This document shows positions 18,409-28,985 of a stretch of DNA of 64,000 bases, in pieces. Numbering within the stretch: the first letter of the stretch is position 1; each line of letters begins with the position of its first letter. This DNA comes from Cryomorphaceae bacterium (GTDB lineage Bacteria; Bacteroidota; Bacteroidia; Flavobacteriales; Flavobacteriaceae). The position numbers were made by a program, and so were the translations under genes. The notes beneath the pieces are model-generated. The model was not told the DNA's origin and made no database searches. It was given only the letters and a program-made list of their open reading frames with translations. Location: assembly GCA_003331875.1 (NCBI GenBank), contig QOQA01000002.1:1-64000 (forward strand), written 5' to 3'.

Positions 18409-19929
18409 TTGAAAATTAATAAAAAAGTTCTTCTCATGATTCTGGATGGTTGGGGAATTGCTGATCACCCAGAAAAATCTGCAATTTCAAAAGCACAAAC
18501 ACCTAATTACGATAATTATCTAAAAAAATTTCCAAATGCAAAATTATTAACTCATGGAGAACATGTAGGTTTACCTGAGGGACAAATGGGAAATAGTGAG
18601 GTTGGTCACATGAACATAGGAAGCGGAAGGGTTGTCATGCAAGAATTAGCAAAAATTAATTTTGACATTAAAAATAATAGCTTCGATAAAGATAAAGTTT
18701 TGTCAAAAAAAATCAAAAAATCAATTCGAAATAATAAGAACATTCATATTATTGGTTTGGTCTCAGACGGTGGAGTTCACTCACATATTGATCATCTAAA
18801 ACACATAATCAATATGACAGATCAAATGAATGCAAAAAATGTATTTATACATGCATTCACCGACGGTAGAGATGTCGATCCAAAATCAGGAATAAATTTT
18901 ATTACTGAGTTAATTGAATTTACAAAAAACAAATCGGCCGAATTAGCAACTCTGTGTGGAAGGTATTACTCAATGGACAGAGATCAAAGGTGGGAGCGAA
19001 TAAAAAAAGCTTATGAGCTTCTAGTAAATGGTGTTGGAGAACCGACTAAAGATGTATTAAACACTATTAAGATGTCTTATGAAAAAGGGATAACTGATGA
19101 GTTCATAAATCCAATAGTTTTAGAAAAAAACGGAAAGCCAATTACACAAGTTTTAAATGGGGATTTGGTAGTATTTTTTAATTTTAGAACAGATAGAGGA
19201 AGGCAATTAACCGAGGCTTTAACTCAAAAAAATATTCCAGATTATGGAATGGTAAAGGTTGATATTGATTTGGTTACAATGACTGTCTATAACGATGATT
19301 TTGTAAATATCGATAGTATTTACCATAAGGAAATATTAGAAGAAACCCTTGGTCAAGTGCTTTCAATGAATAATAAAAAGCAAATTAGAATTGCTGAGAC
19401 TGAAAAATATCCTCATGTTACATTTTTCTTTAATGGAGGAAATGAAAAAATTTTGAAAGATGAAAAAAGAATTATGTGCAATTCACCAAAAGTTGCAACA
19501 TATGATCTAAAACCAGAGATGAGCGCCCATGAAATTGTCTCTAAAATTATACCTGAGATTGAAACATGGTCAGCTGAATTCATTTGTCTTAATTTTGCAA
19601 ATCCAGACATGGTTGGGCATACAGGTAATTTTAATGCAGCAGTAAGTGCATGTGAAGTAGTTGATGATTGTATGGGTAAGGTAGTAGATAAATGCATTAA
19701 AAATAATTACTCAATAATCATAATTGCAGACCACGGGAATAGTGATGTTATGATTAATATTGATGGCTCTGCAAATACAGCTCACACGACAAATCCCGTT
19801 CCAATAATAGTAATAGACAAAAAAGTTGAAAAAGTTGAGGATGGAATTTTAGCAGATATTGCCCCAACAGTATTAAAACTGTTGGATATTAAGCAACCTA
19901 AACTAATGACAGGAAAAATATTAATATGA
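18409..19929 (+). CDS. gpmI: 2,3-bisphosphoglycerate-independent phosphoglycerate mutase
   Basis: LMILDGWGIAD, GQMGNSEVGHMNIGSGR, RYYSMDRDQRWER, ADHGNSD. Confidence 0.97.
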   Translation: MKINKKVLLMILDGWGIADHPEKSAISKAQTPNYDNYLKKFPNAKLLTHGEHVGLPEGQMGNSEVGHMNIGSGRVVMQELAKINFDIKNNSFDKDKVLSKKIKKSIRNNKNIHIIGLVSDGGVHSHIDHLKHIINMTDQMNAKNVFIHAFTDGRDVDPKSGINFITELIEFTKNKSAELATLCGRYYSMDRDQRWERIKKAYELLVNGVGEPTKDVLNTIKMSYEKGITDEFINPIVLEKNGKPITQVLNGDLVVFFNFRTDRGRQLTEALTQKNIPDYGMVKVDIDLVTMTVYNDDFVNIDSIYHKEILEETLGQVLSMNNKKQIRIAETEKYPHVTFFFNGGNEKILKDEKRIMCNSPKVATYDLKPEMSAHEIVSKIIPEIETWSAEFICLNFANPDMVGHTGNFNAAVSACEVVDDCMGKVVDKCIKNNYSIIIIADHGNSDVMINIDGSANTAHTTNPVPIIVIDKKVEKVEDGILADIAPTVLKLLDIKQPKLMTGKILI

Positions 19930-20468
19930 AGAAATTTATAATCATTCTCATAATTACTTTTTTTTCATGTGATAACATGAAAAAAAATAAACAGGTAGGC
20001 ATTGATCCAAATGAGTTGGAATATGTTGATTTAATTGGTGAGTTTTCAAGAAAAGATTTATCACATATTTTGTATAGCACCTGGTTTAATAAAAATTACG
20101 AAAGCTATAGCGTTGATGAAGAAAGTGCAGATAAAATAAAAAAATACATAACTAGAGATCTTAAAATAAAAATTATTATGGGAACATGGTGCTCTGATAG
20201 CCGTGAAAATGTTCCTTCATTTTTTAAGTTAATGGATTATTTAAATATTAATAAAAGAAATATTGATTTAATCGGATTAGACCTGAATAAAGAAAACCCA
20301 AGCGGCGATGAGAAAACATATGAAATTATCAATGTTCCAACATTTATTTTTTACAAAGAAAATGTCGAGATAAATAGAATTGTTGAAATAACACTTGAAT
20401 CTTTTGAAAAAGATATTTTAAAAATTTTAGACGGATCTGGTTACGAAAATGCCTATTATGGATTCTAA
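19926..20468 (+). CDS. Thioredoxin family protein (lipoprotein-like, WCSDS site)
   Basis: IIMGTWCSDSRENVPSFFKL...INVPTFIFY thioredoxin fold signatures. Confidence 0.8.
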   Translation: MKKFIIILIITFFSCDNMKKNKQVGIDPNELEYVDLIGEFSRKDLSHILYSTWFNKNYESYSVDEESADKIKKYITRDLKIKIIMGTWCSDSRENVPSFFKLMDYLNINKRNIDLIGLDLNKENPSGDEKTYEIINVPTFIFYKENVEINRIVEITLESFEKDILKILDGSGYENAYYGF

Positions 20469-21288
20469 AAAGGTTGTTTTAAAAAGTTTAGAGGAAATTT
20501 ATTTAATACAAAAAAGTGCTCAACTAGTATCAAAAACTTTGGGTATGCTTACAAAAGAGATTAAACCTGGCGTTGATACCATATACCTAGACAAAATTGC
20601 TGAAGAATTCATTAGGGATTATAATGGTGTTCCAGGGTTTTTAGGTATGTATGGTTTTCCCAATACATTATGTGTAAGTACAAACCATGAAGTTGTTCAC
20701 GGTATACCAAATGATAAGCCCCTACAAGAAGGAGATATTGTTTCAATTGATTGTGGGGTATTAATGAACGATTTTTATGGAGACCATGCATATACTTTTG
20801 AGGTTGGTGAAGTAAGTAATGATATAAAAAAACTACTAAAAACTGCTAAGGAGTCTCTCTACATTGGAATAGATAATTTCAGGGTTGGAAATAGAGTTGG
20901 TGACATTAGTTACTCAGTACAAAAACATAACGAATCAAAAGGGTATGGTGTTGTCAAAGAGCTTGTTGGTCATGGTTTGGGAAAGAATTTACACGAAAAG
21001 CCAGAAGTTCCAAATTTTGGAAAAAGAGGAAGTGGAAAAAAATTTATGAATGGTATGGTACTAGCGATTGAGCCGATGATTAATATGGGCACTGACCAAG
21101 TAGTTCACTCATCGGATGGGTGGACTGTGGAGACTAAAGATGGAATGCCAAGCGCTCATTATGAGCATAATATAGCTCTAATAAATGGTAAACCTAAGTT
21201 ATTATCAACATTTGATTTTATTTACAATAACTTAGGAATTAAATCTGACGAAGAAAAACAGTTTAAGTGGAATGCAGAGATTAGTTAA
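20449..21288 (+). CDS. map: Type I methionyl aminopeptidase
   Basis: VHGIPNDKPLQEGDIVSIDCGVLMNDFYGDHAYTF, GHGLGKNLHEKPEVPNFG, AIEPM. Confidence 0.96.
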   Translation: MPIMDSKKVVLKSLEEIYLIQKSAQLVSKTLGMLTKEIKPGVDTIYLDKIAEEFIRDYNGVPGFLGMYGFPNTLCVSTNHEVVHGIPNDKPLQEGDIVSIDCGVLMNDFYGDHAYTFEVGEVSNDIKKLLKTAKESLYIGIDNFRVGNRVGDISYSVQKHNESKGYGVVKELVGHGLGKNLHEKPEVPNFGKRGSGKKFMNGMVLAIEPMINMGTDQVVHSSDGWTVETKDGMPSAHYEHNIALINGKPKLLSTFDFIYNNLGIKSDEEKQFKWNAEIS

Positions 21289-22036
21289 ACTTATTTTAAA
21301 TCTTTTTTCAAGAAAATTTCTAATAAAAACTAGCCTATTATTAAAACCTTTTCTTGAACTAATTTTAACTGGCAACAAATTTCATGATCCAATTAATAAC
21401 AAATCTTACTCTTATTTTTTCCCATATGGATACAATAAACTTAGAAAAAATGCATTATCACCCGGAACATTATCTTTAGAGAGACACAGACTTCTTTGGG
21501 TCTTTTTAGAAAATGAGACTGATTTTTTTAATAAAAGCAATAAAATATTGCATATAGCTCCAGAACAATGTTTCCATAAGAATTTTAAAAAAAATTTTAT
21601 TTCATATATAACTTGTGATCTCAATTCTCCGTTAGCGGAAATCAAGGCTGATGTTTGTGATCTTCCCTTTAAAGAAAATGAATTTGACTACGTTTTGTGT
21701 AACCACGTCTTAGAACATGTTTATGACGATAATAAAGCAATGAGAGAAATATATAGGGTTCTGAAATTTGAAGGAAAAGCAATACTACAAGTTCCAATTA
21801 ATAATAAATTAGAGAAGACTATTGATGGAAGGAATACACTAGATGTGAATTTAAGAAACAAACTTTTTGGTCAATATGACCATTTAAGAGCATATGGGCT
21901 GGACTATTATGATAAATTAACTCAAGTGGGTTTCAAGGTCGAAAAAATTGATCAAACAAAAAAGATGGATGAATCACTAATTAGGAAATATAGTCTTGTA
22001 AAAGGGGAAATTATACCTTATTGTACAAAGATTTAG
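21272..22036 (+). CDS. Class I SAM-dependent methyltransferase
   Basis: ILHIAPEQCFHK, DVCDLPFKENEFDYVLCNHVLEHVYDDNKAMREIYRVLK. Confidence 0.88.
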   Translation: MQRLVKLILNLFSRKFLIKTSLLLKPFLELILTGNKFHDPINNKSYSYFFPYGYNKLRKNALSPGTLSLERHRLLWVFLENETDFFNKSNKILHIAPEQCFHKNFKKNFISYITCDLNSPLAEIKADVCDLPFKENEFDYVLCNHVLEHVYDDNKAMREIYRVLKFEGKAILQVPINNKLEKTIDGRNTLDVNLRNKLFGQYDHLRAYGLDYYDKLTQVGFKVEKIDQTKKMDESLIRKYSLVKGEIIPYCTKI

Positions 22037-23055
22037 AAAATAAATTCCTGAAATCCCTCAGAGCTAAAACTTTTAATTTCATCATTATTATCCAAATAAA
22101 TTATCAAACTCTCAATTTCATCATTTTTTTGGGTCAACTTTTGTGCATTATCTAGGCTTCCAGCCATCATGGCAGTTGCAAAAGCATCGGAGACAAAACA
22201 AGATTTTGATAACACAGAAACACTAAAAATTTTTGTTTGTTCAAATTGTCCACTTATTGGATTAATTATATGAACATATTTTTTTCCTGTTGCACTATCA
22301 ACCCTGAAGTTTCTATAATTTCCAGAGGTTGCAATTGCAGCATTCTGAAGTTTTATTCTTGTATAAAACTTATCATCTACTCTATCTGGAAGAGGATTAT
22401 CGATCGCTATAGACCAAGACATATCTTTGAAATGATTTTTACCTGATGATCTGATCTCACCTCCAATGTCAACCATGTAATCATTAATCGATTTAGAATT
22501 TAAAAATTCGGATATTACATCAACAGCATAACCTTTTGCAATTGCATTAAAATCAAGCTTAGTCCTATAATTTAGTTTTTTGATTTGTCTATCTACAATT
22601 TCAACCTTATCAAAACCAACTGTGCTGAGAATTATATTTAACGAATCTTGGGAAATTATATTTTCATTTTTTTTGGGTCCAAAACCAGCATAATCTAACA
22701 ATATTCCAATAGATGGGTCAAAATGACCACTTGTTTTTTCGTGTATTATCTTAGATTTATTGAAAACATCAATAAATAAATCATCCAAAAGAACTTTTTC
22801 ATTTCTATTTACCTTGGAAATTATAGATGATGAAATATATGTTGATAATGAACTATTAAAGTGATCAAAAATGGAGTCAATTTCCTTATCAATGATTGGA
22901 TTTTTTTCATCATACTCAAAAAATTTTATTTGATAATATGTACCGAAGGTAGAACCTTTTAAAACCGTATAATTAGGCTCAATATCACAAGAAAAATTTA
23001 AGATTATAAGAATTATTAAAAAGAATTTTTTAATTCTAGCCCCCGAAATCATCAA
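22033..23055 (-). CDS. apbE: FAD:protein FMN transferase
   Basis: [41 protein letters not shown]; lipobox NFSC; follows nqrF. Confidence 0.93.
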   Translation of the reverse strand: MMISGARIKKFFLIILIILNFSCDIEPNYTVLKGSTFGTYYQIKFFEYDEKNPIIDKEIDSIFDHFNSSLSTYISSSIISKVNRNEKVLLDDLFIDVFNKSKIIHEKTSGHFDPSIGILLDYAGFGPKKNENIISQDSLNIILSTVGFDKVEIVDRQIKKLNYRTKLDFNAIAKGYAVDVISEFLNSKSINDYMVDIGGEIRSSGKNHFKDMSWSIAIDNPLPDRVDDKFYTRIKLQNAAIATSGNYRNFRVDSATGKKYVHIINPISGQFEQTKIFSVSVLSKSCFVSDAFATAMMAGSLDNAQKLTQKNDEIESLIIYLDNNDEIKSFSSEGFQEFIF

Positions 23056-24334
23056 ATCTTATATTTTCTGGCGGAACTCCAAAATCAAGAGCCATTTTCT
23101 CTACAGCTAAATTCATTAATGGTGGACCACAATAATACACCTCGATATCCTCAGGTGAATCATGATGTTCTAGGTAATTGTCAATAACAGCTTGATGTAT
23201 AAAACCAGTGAAGCCGTCACCCTCACCTTCAAGACTATCTTTTACTTTCCAATTATCCTCTTCTAACGGTTCAGAAAGTGCAATGTAAAACTTGAAATTT
23301 GGATAATCTTTTTCTAATGCTCTAAAGTGATCGACATAAAATAATTCTCTTTTAGATCTACCACCATACCAAAAATTTACTTTTCTTCCAGTTTTGATTG
23401 TTCTGAACAATTGGTACAAATGAGATCTCATAGGAGCCATCCCAGCACCCCCTCCAACATATAACATTTCAGCATCAGATTCATTTATAAAGAATTCACC
23501 GTATGGGCCAGATATAGTAACTGTGTCACCCGGTTTTTTGGAAAAGATATAGGAGGAGGCTATACCAGGATTAACATCCATCCATTTATTAATTTTTCTA
23601 TCCCAAGGTGGGGTAGCAATTCTTACGTTAAGCATAACTTCTTTGCCCTCTGCTGGGTATGATGCCATTGAGTAAGCTCTTTCTACATCATCATCATTTT
23701 TCATTTTCAAGTCCCATAATCCAAAATTATCCCACTCCAATTTAAACTTTTCAGGATTATCTGGATGTTCTTTTGGATGTGAAGTTATATCAATCTCATT
23801 ATAATTCACCTCACACTTCGGTATTTCAATTTGTATGTAGCCTCCTGCCTTGTAATTCATTTCTTCGGGAAGTTCAACAACAAACTCTTTTATGAACGAG
23901 GCAACATTATAGTTTCTAACAACTTTAGCCTCAAACTTTTTTATTCCAAAAACTTCCTCTGGAACATGAATATTCATATTTTCCTTAACCTTGACCTGGC
24001 AACCCAGTCTCCACCCATCTTTTATTTCTTTTCTTGAAAAATGCGGTTTTTCTGTAGGTAATATTTCACCACCACCATCATTAACAATACATTTGCATTG
24101 AACACAAGTTCCTCCACCACCACATGCAGATGGAAGGAAAACTTTGTTGTCACCTAATGTTGACAATAAAGTACTACCAGAGCTAACCTCAATCTCTTTT
24201 TCATCATTTATCAGAATCTTAACTGGGCCAGAGGGCAACAACTTAGCTTTAACACCCAATAGCATTGATACTAGTAGAAAAATAATTACTATAAATATTA
24301 ATGTACTAAATAAAATATATGTTGTAATATCCAT
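23036..24334 (-). CDS. nqrF: Na+-translocating NADH:quinone reductase subunit F
   Basis: [13 protein letters not shown] 2Fe-2S ligands; RAYSMASYP flavin-binding; [14 protein letters not shown]. Confidence 0.97.
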   Translation of the reverse strand: MDITTYILFSTLIFIVIIFLLVSMLLGVKAKLLPSGPVKILINDEKEIEVSSGSTLLSTLGDNKVFLPSACGGGGTCVQCKCIVNDGGGEILPTEKPHFSRKEIKDGWRLGCQVKVKENMNIHVPEEVFGIKKFEAKVVRNYNVASFIKEFVVELPEEMNYKAGGYIQIEIPKCEVNYNEIDITSHPKEHPDNPEKFKLEWDNFGLWDLKMKNDDDVERAYSMASYPAEGKEVMLNVRIATPPWDRKINKWMDVNPGIASSYIFSKKPGDTVTISGPYGEFFINESDAEMLYVGGGAGMAPMRSHLYQLFRTIKTGRKVNFWYGGRSKRELFYVDHFRALEKDYPNFKFYIALSEPLEEDNWKVKDSLEGEGDGFTGFIHQAVIDNYLEHHDSPEDIEVYYCGPPLMNLAVEKMALDFGVPPENIRFDDFGG

Positions 24335-24335
24335 T

Positions 24336-24956
24336 TTATAATTTAATTCCCATAAAACTCATGAATCCAAGAGCCATTAAACCTGTTATGATAAAAGTTA
24401 TGCCTAAACCTTTTAGTGGAGCTGGGACATTTGAATATGCAATCTTTTCTCTTATTGCAGCAATTGCTACTATTGCTAAAAACCATCCAACACCAGAACC
24501 AAACCCATAAACTGCTGCTTCTGAAATACCAGAAAAATCTTTTATTTGCATGAAAAGCGAACCACCTAATATGGCACAATTCACAGCGATAAGTGGAAGA
24601 AAAATACCTAATGATCCATACAAAGCAGGTGAAAATTTTTCAACTATCATTTCTACTAGCTGAACCATGGAAGCGATAACAGCTATGAACATTATCAGAC
24701 TCAAAAAACTTAAATCTAACTCAGCATACTCAGGTCCAATCCAAGAAAGTGCACCATCTACTAAAAGATAATCGTATATAAGATAATTTAATGGGACTGT
24801 TATAGTTAGTACGAAAATAACAGCAAGCCCCATCCCTACTCCATTTTTAAGAGTTTTTGAAATTGCTAAATATGAACACATACCAAGAAAATATGCAAAA
24901 ACCATATTTTCAATGAAAATACTTTTGATAAATAAATTAGCGTAATCTTCCCACAT
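24336..24956 (-). CDS. nqrE: Na+-NQR subunit E
   Basis: [25 protein letters not shown]...[16 protein letters not shown]. Confidence 0.97.
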   Translation of the reverse strand: MWEDYANLFIKSIFIENMVFAYFLGMCSYLAISKTLKNGVGMGLAVIFVLTITVPLNYLIYDYLLVDGALSWIGPEYAELDLSFLSLIMFIAVIASMVQLVEMIVEKFSPALYGSLGIFLPLIAVNCAILGGSLFMQIKDFSGISEAAVYGFGSGVGWFLAIVAIAAIREKIAYSNVPAPLKGLGITFIITGLMALGFMSFMGIKL

Positions 24957-24962
24957 AATTTT

Positions 24963-25652
24963 TTAACCTTTTTCTATTAGTTTTTTGTTGAATGACCTCT
25001 GAATCCAAATTATAACACCTACTGTAATTAAGGCCATTGGAGATAAAAGCATTAATCCATTATTCACATACCATGATTCATATAAAAAGTCTGGAACAAC
25101 TTGCATTCCCCATAAGTTTCCTGAACCAAGAAGTTCTCTAAAAAAAGCAACTAAAATAAGTATTACACCATAGCCAATGGCATTTCCTATTCCATCTAAA
25201 AATGATTTCCAAACACCATTTCCCAAAGCAAATGCCTCTAATCTTCCCATCACAATGCAATTGGTAACAATCAATCCTATAAATATTGAAAGTTCTTTAC
25301 TCACATCATAAGCATATGCTTTTAAAAACTGATCAACCAAAGCAACTAGAGATGATATTACAACTAAAAAGACAATTATTCGAATTCTATTTGGAATAAG
25401 ATTTCTTAATATTGAGATAATAACATTACTGCAGGCCATTACGAAAATAACAGATGCAGTCATAACAACGGCAGGCTTTAATTGGACAGTTATGGCAAGA
25501 GCAGAACATATTCCTAAAACCTGAACAGTTATTGGATTATTATCATCTAGTGGATCAGATAATAATTTCTTATTTTTTTTTGAAAAAATCCCCTCAGCTG
25601 AATTTCTACCAATGAACAAAAAAGATGGTTTTTTAATATTTTCTTTTTTCAT
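24963..25652 (-). CDS. nqrD: Na+-NQR subunit D
   Basis: VQVLGICSALAITVQLKPAVVM...IGLIVTNCIVMGRLEAFA. Confidence 0.97.
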   Translation of the reverse strand: MKKENIKKPSFLFIGRNSAEGIFSKKNKKLLSDPLDDNNPITVQVLGICSALAITVQLKPAVVMTASVIFVMACSNVIISILRNLIPNRIRIIVFLVVISSLVALVDQFLKAYAYDVSKELSIFIGLIVTNCIVMGRLEAFALGNGVWKSFLDGIGNAIGYGVILILVAFFRELLGSGNLWGMQVVPDFLYESWYVNNGLMLLSPMALITVGVIIWIQRSFNKKLIEKG

Positions 25653-26380
25653 CTCATTGAAACTTTTTCATTAATTATTGTTAAATAGGGTAAATAATTG
25701 TTAATCCTTTCATATATCATGTCAGTCACTCCATCTCCCGTTATTGTTGATCCCGAAATAGCATCAACCTCATGATCACCCTTGTCATTATTGTTTGGAT
25801 CATTATTCCCTTTCAAAACAGTAATACCAACTAACCTACCTTCATTATTAAATATTTTTTCATCCTTAAAGCTTTCTTTAAACCACTCTTTTGTTATCTC
25901 TGCACCCAATCCTGCAGTCTCGCCCTTATGATCAAAAGACACACCGTTAACAGTATTGAAATCAGACTTCAGTGAGATGTAACCCCAAATTGCATCCCAA
26001 AGTCCAGTTCCGCGTAGTTCAATTATGTAATATTTCTCAGAATCTATTTCTGCAACATATAAAGGAAAGTGTTGATCTTCATAGTCTTTTTTCAATTCCT
26101 TGGCTAAATTTAAATCGGAAAATGGGTTAATCTTTTCATTTACAGATCCATCCATCTTTAATGCAAGTTCCTGAGTTATAAATCTTTTATATGATACCTC
26201 TGCTTCATCTCTTGAGACGTTAATACCAACTGTAGAGAGAATGTTTTGCATTTTTTCATTTTTTACATTTTCGTCCTGCATTGGTTTTAGTGTTTGAGAA
26301 GTAAATGCTAAAATAGACGCAATTCCAACTATCATAATACCAACAAACAAAAAGGTGTAAAAATTTGAGTCTCTATTCAT
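25649..26380 (-). CDS. nqrC: Na+-NQR subunit C
   Basis: GLWDAIWGYISL, ETAGLGAEI, VDAISGSTITGDGV flavinylation motif. Confidence 0.96.
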   Translation of the reverse strand: MNRDSNFYTFLFVGIMIVGIASILAFTSQTLKPMQDENVKNEKMQNILSTVGINVSRDEAEVSYKRFITQELALKMDGSVNEKINPFSDLNLAKELKKDYEDQHFPLYVAEIDSEKYYIIELRGTGLWDAIWGYISLKSDFNTVNGVSFDHKGETAGLGAEITKEWFKESFKDEKIFNNEGRLVGITVLKGNNDPNNNDKGDHEVDAISGSTITGDGVTDMIYERINNYLPYLTIINEKVSMR

Positions 26381-27534
26381 TAGGCTGTTTTTAATTGTGT
26401 TTTTAATCTATTTTCTCTTCTTTTGACATTGGCTTCAATGACGTAATGGTCAATGGTTGGGGCAAAAACATTCATCAACAGTATTGCTAGCATAACTCCT
26501 TCGGGATATGCTGGGTTGAAGACTCTAATAAGAATACATAAAATACCAACCAATATTCCATATATCCATTTCCCCTTTATAGTTTGTGCAGCTGATACTG
26601 GATCAGTTGCCATAAAAACAATACCAAAAGCAAAGCCACCAACAATTAGGTGGTTTTGCCAATCAAAACTCATTAACTCATTTGCTCCCCAAAGGTTAAA
26701 AAGCAAACCGGTAATAGCAGCACCAATAACACCACCTAACATAATCCTCCAACTACCAATTCCAGTATATATGAGAATGAATGCACCAATTAATACCATC
26801 AAAGTTGATGTTTCAGCAATAGATCCTGGTATTGATCCAACAAACATTTCAAGGACACCGAATTGTTCAGGTGAGTTACCTGCAGCCAGCATTCCAAGAA
26901 TTGTTTCACCCGAAACCCCATCAACATTGGAGGCCTCAGAAACCCATACTTGGTTACCTGACATGTAAGTTGGATATGCAAAAAAGGCAAAAGCCCTTGC
27001 TGTTAATGCAGGATTTAAAATATTCATACCTGTTCCGCCAAATGCTTCCTTACCAATAATCACTGCAAATGCAACAGAAACACCAACCATCCAAAGTGGA
27101 ATATCAACTGGCATGATCATAGGAATTAATAGTCCTGTAACTAAGTAACCCTCGTTAACCTGATGACCTCTTAAAATCGCAAATAAAAACTCAATAGATA
27201 AACCAACAATATATGAAACTGCTATCATGGGCATTATTTTATAAGACCCGTGAATAATAGCATCTAATGTTGTAAAAGAATCATTTGTTTGAACAAGATA
27301 CTGATATCCTGTATTGTAAATTCCATAAAACAAAGCTGGTAACAGTGCAATTATTACTGTTATCATAACTCTTTTTAGATCAATAGCATCTCTGATATGA
27401 GCGCCTTTTTTGGCCGTATGATTTGGTACAAACAAAAATGTTTCAAAAGCATCAAATGCTGGGTAAAATTTTTCTAATTTTTCACCTTTTTCAAAAGGTT
27501 TTTTTAAATTATCAACTATACTTCTAATATTCAT
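26380..27534 (-). CDS. nqrB: Na+-NQR subunit B
   Basis: FVPNHTAKKGAHIRDAIDLKRVM, DGVSGETILG flavinylation motif, multiple TM segments. Confidence 0.97.
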   Translation of the reverse strand: MNIRSIVDNLKKPFEKGEKLEKFYPAFDAFETFLFVPNHTAKKGAHIRDAIDLKRVMITVIIALLPALFYGIYNTGYQYLVQTNDSFTTLDAIIHGSYKIMPMIAVSYIVGLSIEFLFAILRGHQVNEGYLVTGLLIPMIMPVDIPLWMVGVSVAFAVIIGKEAFGGTGMNILNPALTARAFAFFAYPTYMSGNQVWVSEASNVDGVSGETILGMLAAGNSPEQFGVLEMFVGSIPGSIAETSTLMVLIGAFILIYTGIGSWRIMLGGVIGAAITGLLFNLWGANELMSFDWQNHLIVGGFAFGIVFMATDPVSAAQTIKGKWIYGILVGILCILIRVFNPAYPEGVMLAILLMNVFAPTIDHYVIEANVKRRENRLKTQLKTA

Positions 27535-27535
27535 A

Positions 27536-28891
27536 TTATTGTGTTTCTTTAAATAAATAATCCAAACCCTCCCTTATTATTGATTGGGCTTCAATTTTTG
27601 AAGAAGATGAATAATCTATCAATCCAAAATCTTCAGGTGAGACTTCGTAAATACCAAGCTTTTCCATTTTTTCAATATCACCAATTAAACATTCCTTAAT
27701 TAGTTGCATGGGGTAAATATCCATAGGAAAAACATTTTCCATTTCTCCGGTTGCTACAAAAGCTCTCTCCTCTCCGTTCAAGTTTGTATCATAATCTTTT
27801 GGTTTTCCATTGCTAAGCCAAGAGAAAGAAGTTTTGTAAATACTTGGAGCCTTATTATTTATAAATGGTATCCAACCAAAAAGTTTGTAGTTATTTCCTT
27901 CTTTTAGAATGGATAGGTTATTGTTGTAAAAGCCTAAGAATCCATTGGGACTAACAGTTTTACCTGTTAAAACATTACCGTTGATATACCTTAGTTCAGA
28001 ATCTTCAACTAACTCAACATTTGATAATACTGATTTTAGTTGTGCACCAATAATTGTCCTAAAGTATTTCGGACTTTTTACAGGTGGTCCTGAAACTGCA
28101 AGAGTCCTAGTTGGATTAAATTCACCAGTATTAAAAAACTCACCTATTATAGCAACATCTTCGGGATTTAGCACCCATACAACATCGCCCAAATTTATTG
28201 GATCAATGTGATGGATTTGAACACCAACATTTCCACTTGGGTGTGGACCATTAAAAAAATTGACATTAAAATCTACTAGCTCAGCTGCTAAAACTTTCTG
28301 AGAGCTATTTAGACCTAGATATAAATTTCCTGACGCTAACTTTTTTAAAATTGATAGTCCATATTTAAAATGATCTAAACGATCATTTAAAATAAAACTG
28401 TAATCAACAGATAACGGTGCAGAATCAAAACACGAAATAAAGATTGATTTGGGAGTTCTAGCTGGATCAGCGATTATATCAAAAGGTCTTTGTTTTACAA
28501 ATGGCCAACATCCAGAACTTAATAAGGATTTTATAATAATATCTGAATCTAACTTAGATAGTGGAAGAATATTATTTTTTTGTACTGAATCCTTTTTATC
28601 ACGCTCAATAACAATATTTAAGATTTTTCTTCTCTCTCCCCTGACTATGTCTTTAACATATCCAGAAACGTTTGAAACAAACTTTATTGACTCATTTAGT
28701 TTTGAATAAAACAATGGTTGTCCTCTTTTAACATAGTCACCGACCTTGACTTCAAGTTTTGGGATTAGTAAGTGAAAATCATCTAAATTATGCCCGTAAA
28801 GTTTTGTTAAGGGAATTTTTTTTATCTCTTTTTTAGCAACACCTTTTATATTTATGGATAAACCTCTTTTGATTGAAATGTCTTGTGACAT
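27536..28891 (-). CDS. nqrA: Na+-NQR subunit A
   Basis: Position upstream of nqrB; SINIKGVAKKEI, GDYVKRGQPLFYSK, KQRPFDIIADPARTPKSIFISCFDSAPL. Confidence 0.96.
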   Translation of the reverse strand: MSQDISIKRGLSINIKGVAKKEIKKIPLTKLYGHNLDDFHLLIPKLEVKVGDYVKRGQPLFYSKLNESIKFVSNVSGYVKDIVRGERRKILNIVIERDKKDSVQKNNILPLSKLDSDIIIKSLLSSGCWPFVKQRPFDIIADPARTPKSIFISCFDSAPLSVDYSFILNDRLDHFKYGLSILKKLASGNLYLGLNSSQKVLAAELVDFNVNFFNGPHPSGNVGVQIHHIDPINLGDVVWVLNPEDVAIIGEFFNTGEFNPTRTLAVSGPPVKSPKYFRTIIGAQLKSVLSNVELVEDSELRYINGNVLTGKTVSPNGFLGFYNNNLSILKEGNNYKLFGWIPFINNKAPSIYKTSFSWLSNGKPKDYDTNLNGEERAFVATGEMENVFPMDIYPMQLIKECLIGDIEKMEKLGIYEVSPEDFGLIDYSSSSKIEAQSIIREGLDYLFKETQ

Positions 28892-28914
28892 AAATCCACT
28901 AAATTTTTAGATTA

Positions 28915-28941
28915 CAAAGTTATTAATTTAATGGCATTCAA
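28915..28941 (-). promoter_or_regulatory. Putative nqr operon promoter (TTG-N16-TAACTTTG)
   Basis: Reverse strand TTGAATGCCATTAAATTAATAACTTTG, 23 nt upstream of the nqrA start. Confidence 0.45.
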
Positions 28942-28985
28942 TAAAATAATTATTACTATTATTATATAGTTTTTTTTTAAAATAA

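Noticed and set aside
26453-26968. 171-aa ORF on the plus strand inside nqrB
   Set aside because: Antisense shadow of the strongly supported nqrB; Pro/Ile-rich composition typical of antisense reading.
22033-28891. nqrA-F plus apbE as a novel system
   Set aside because: Well-known Na+-NQR operon with its flavin transferase; SGET/SGST flavinylation motifs are as expected.
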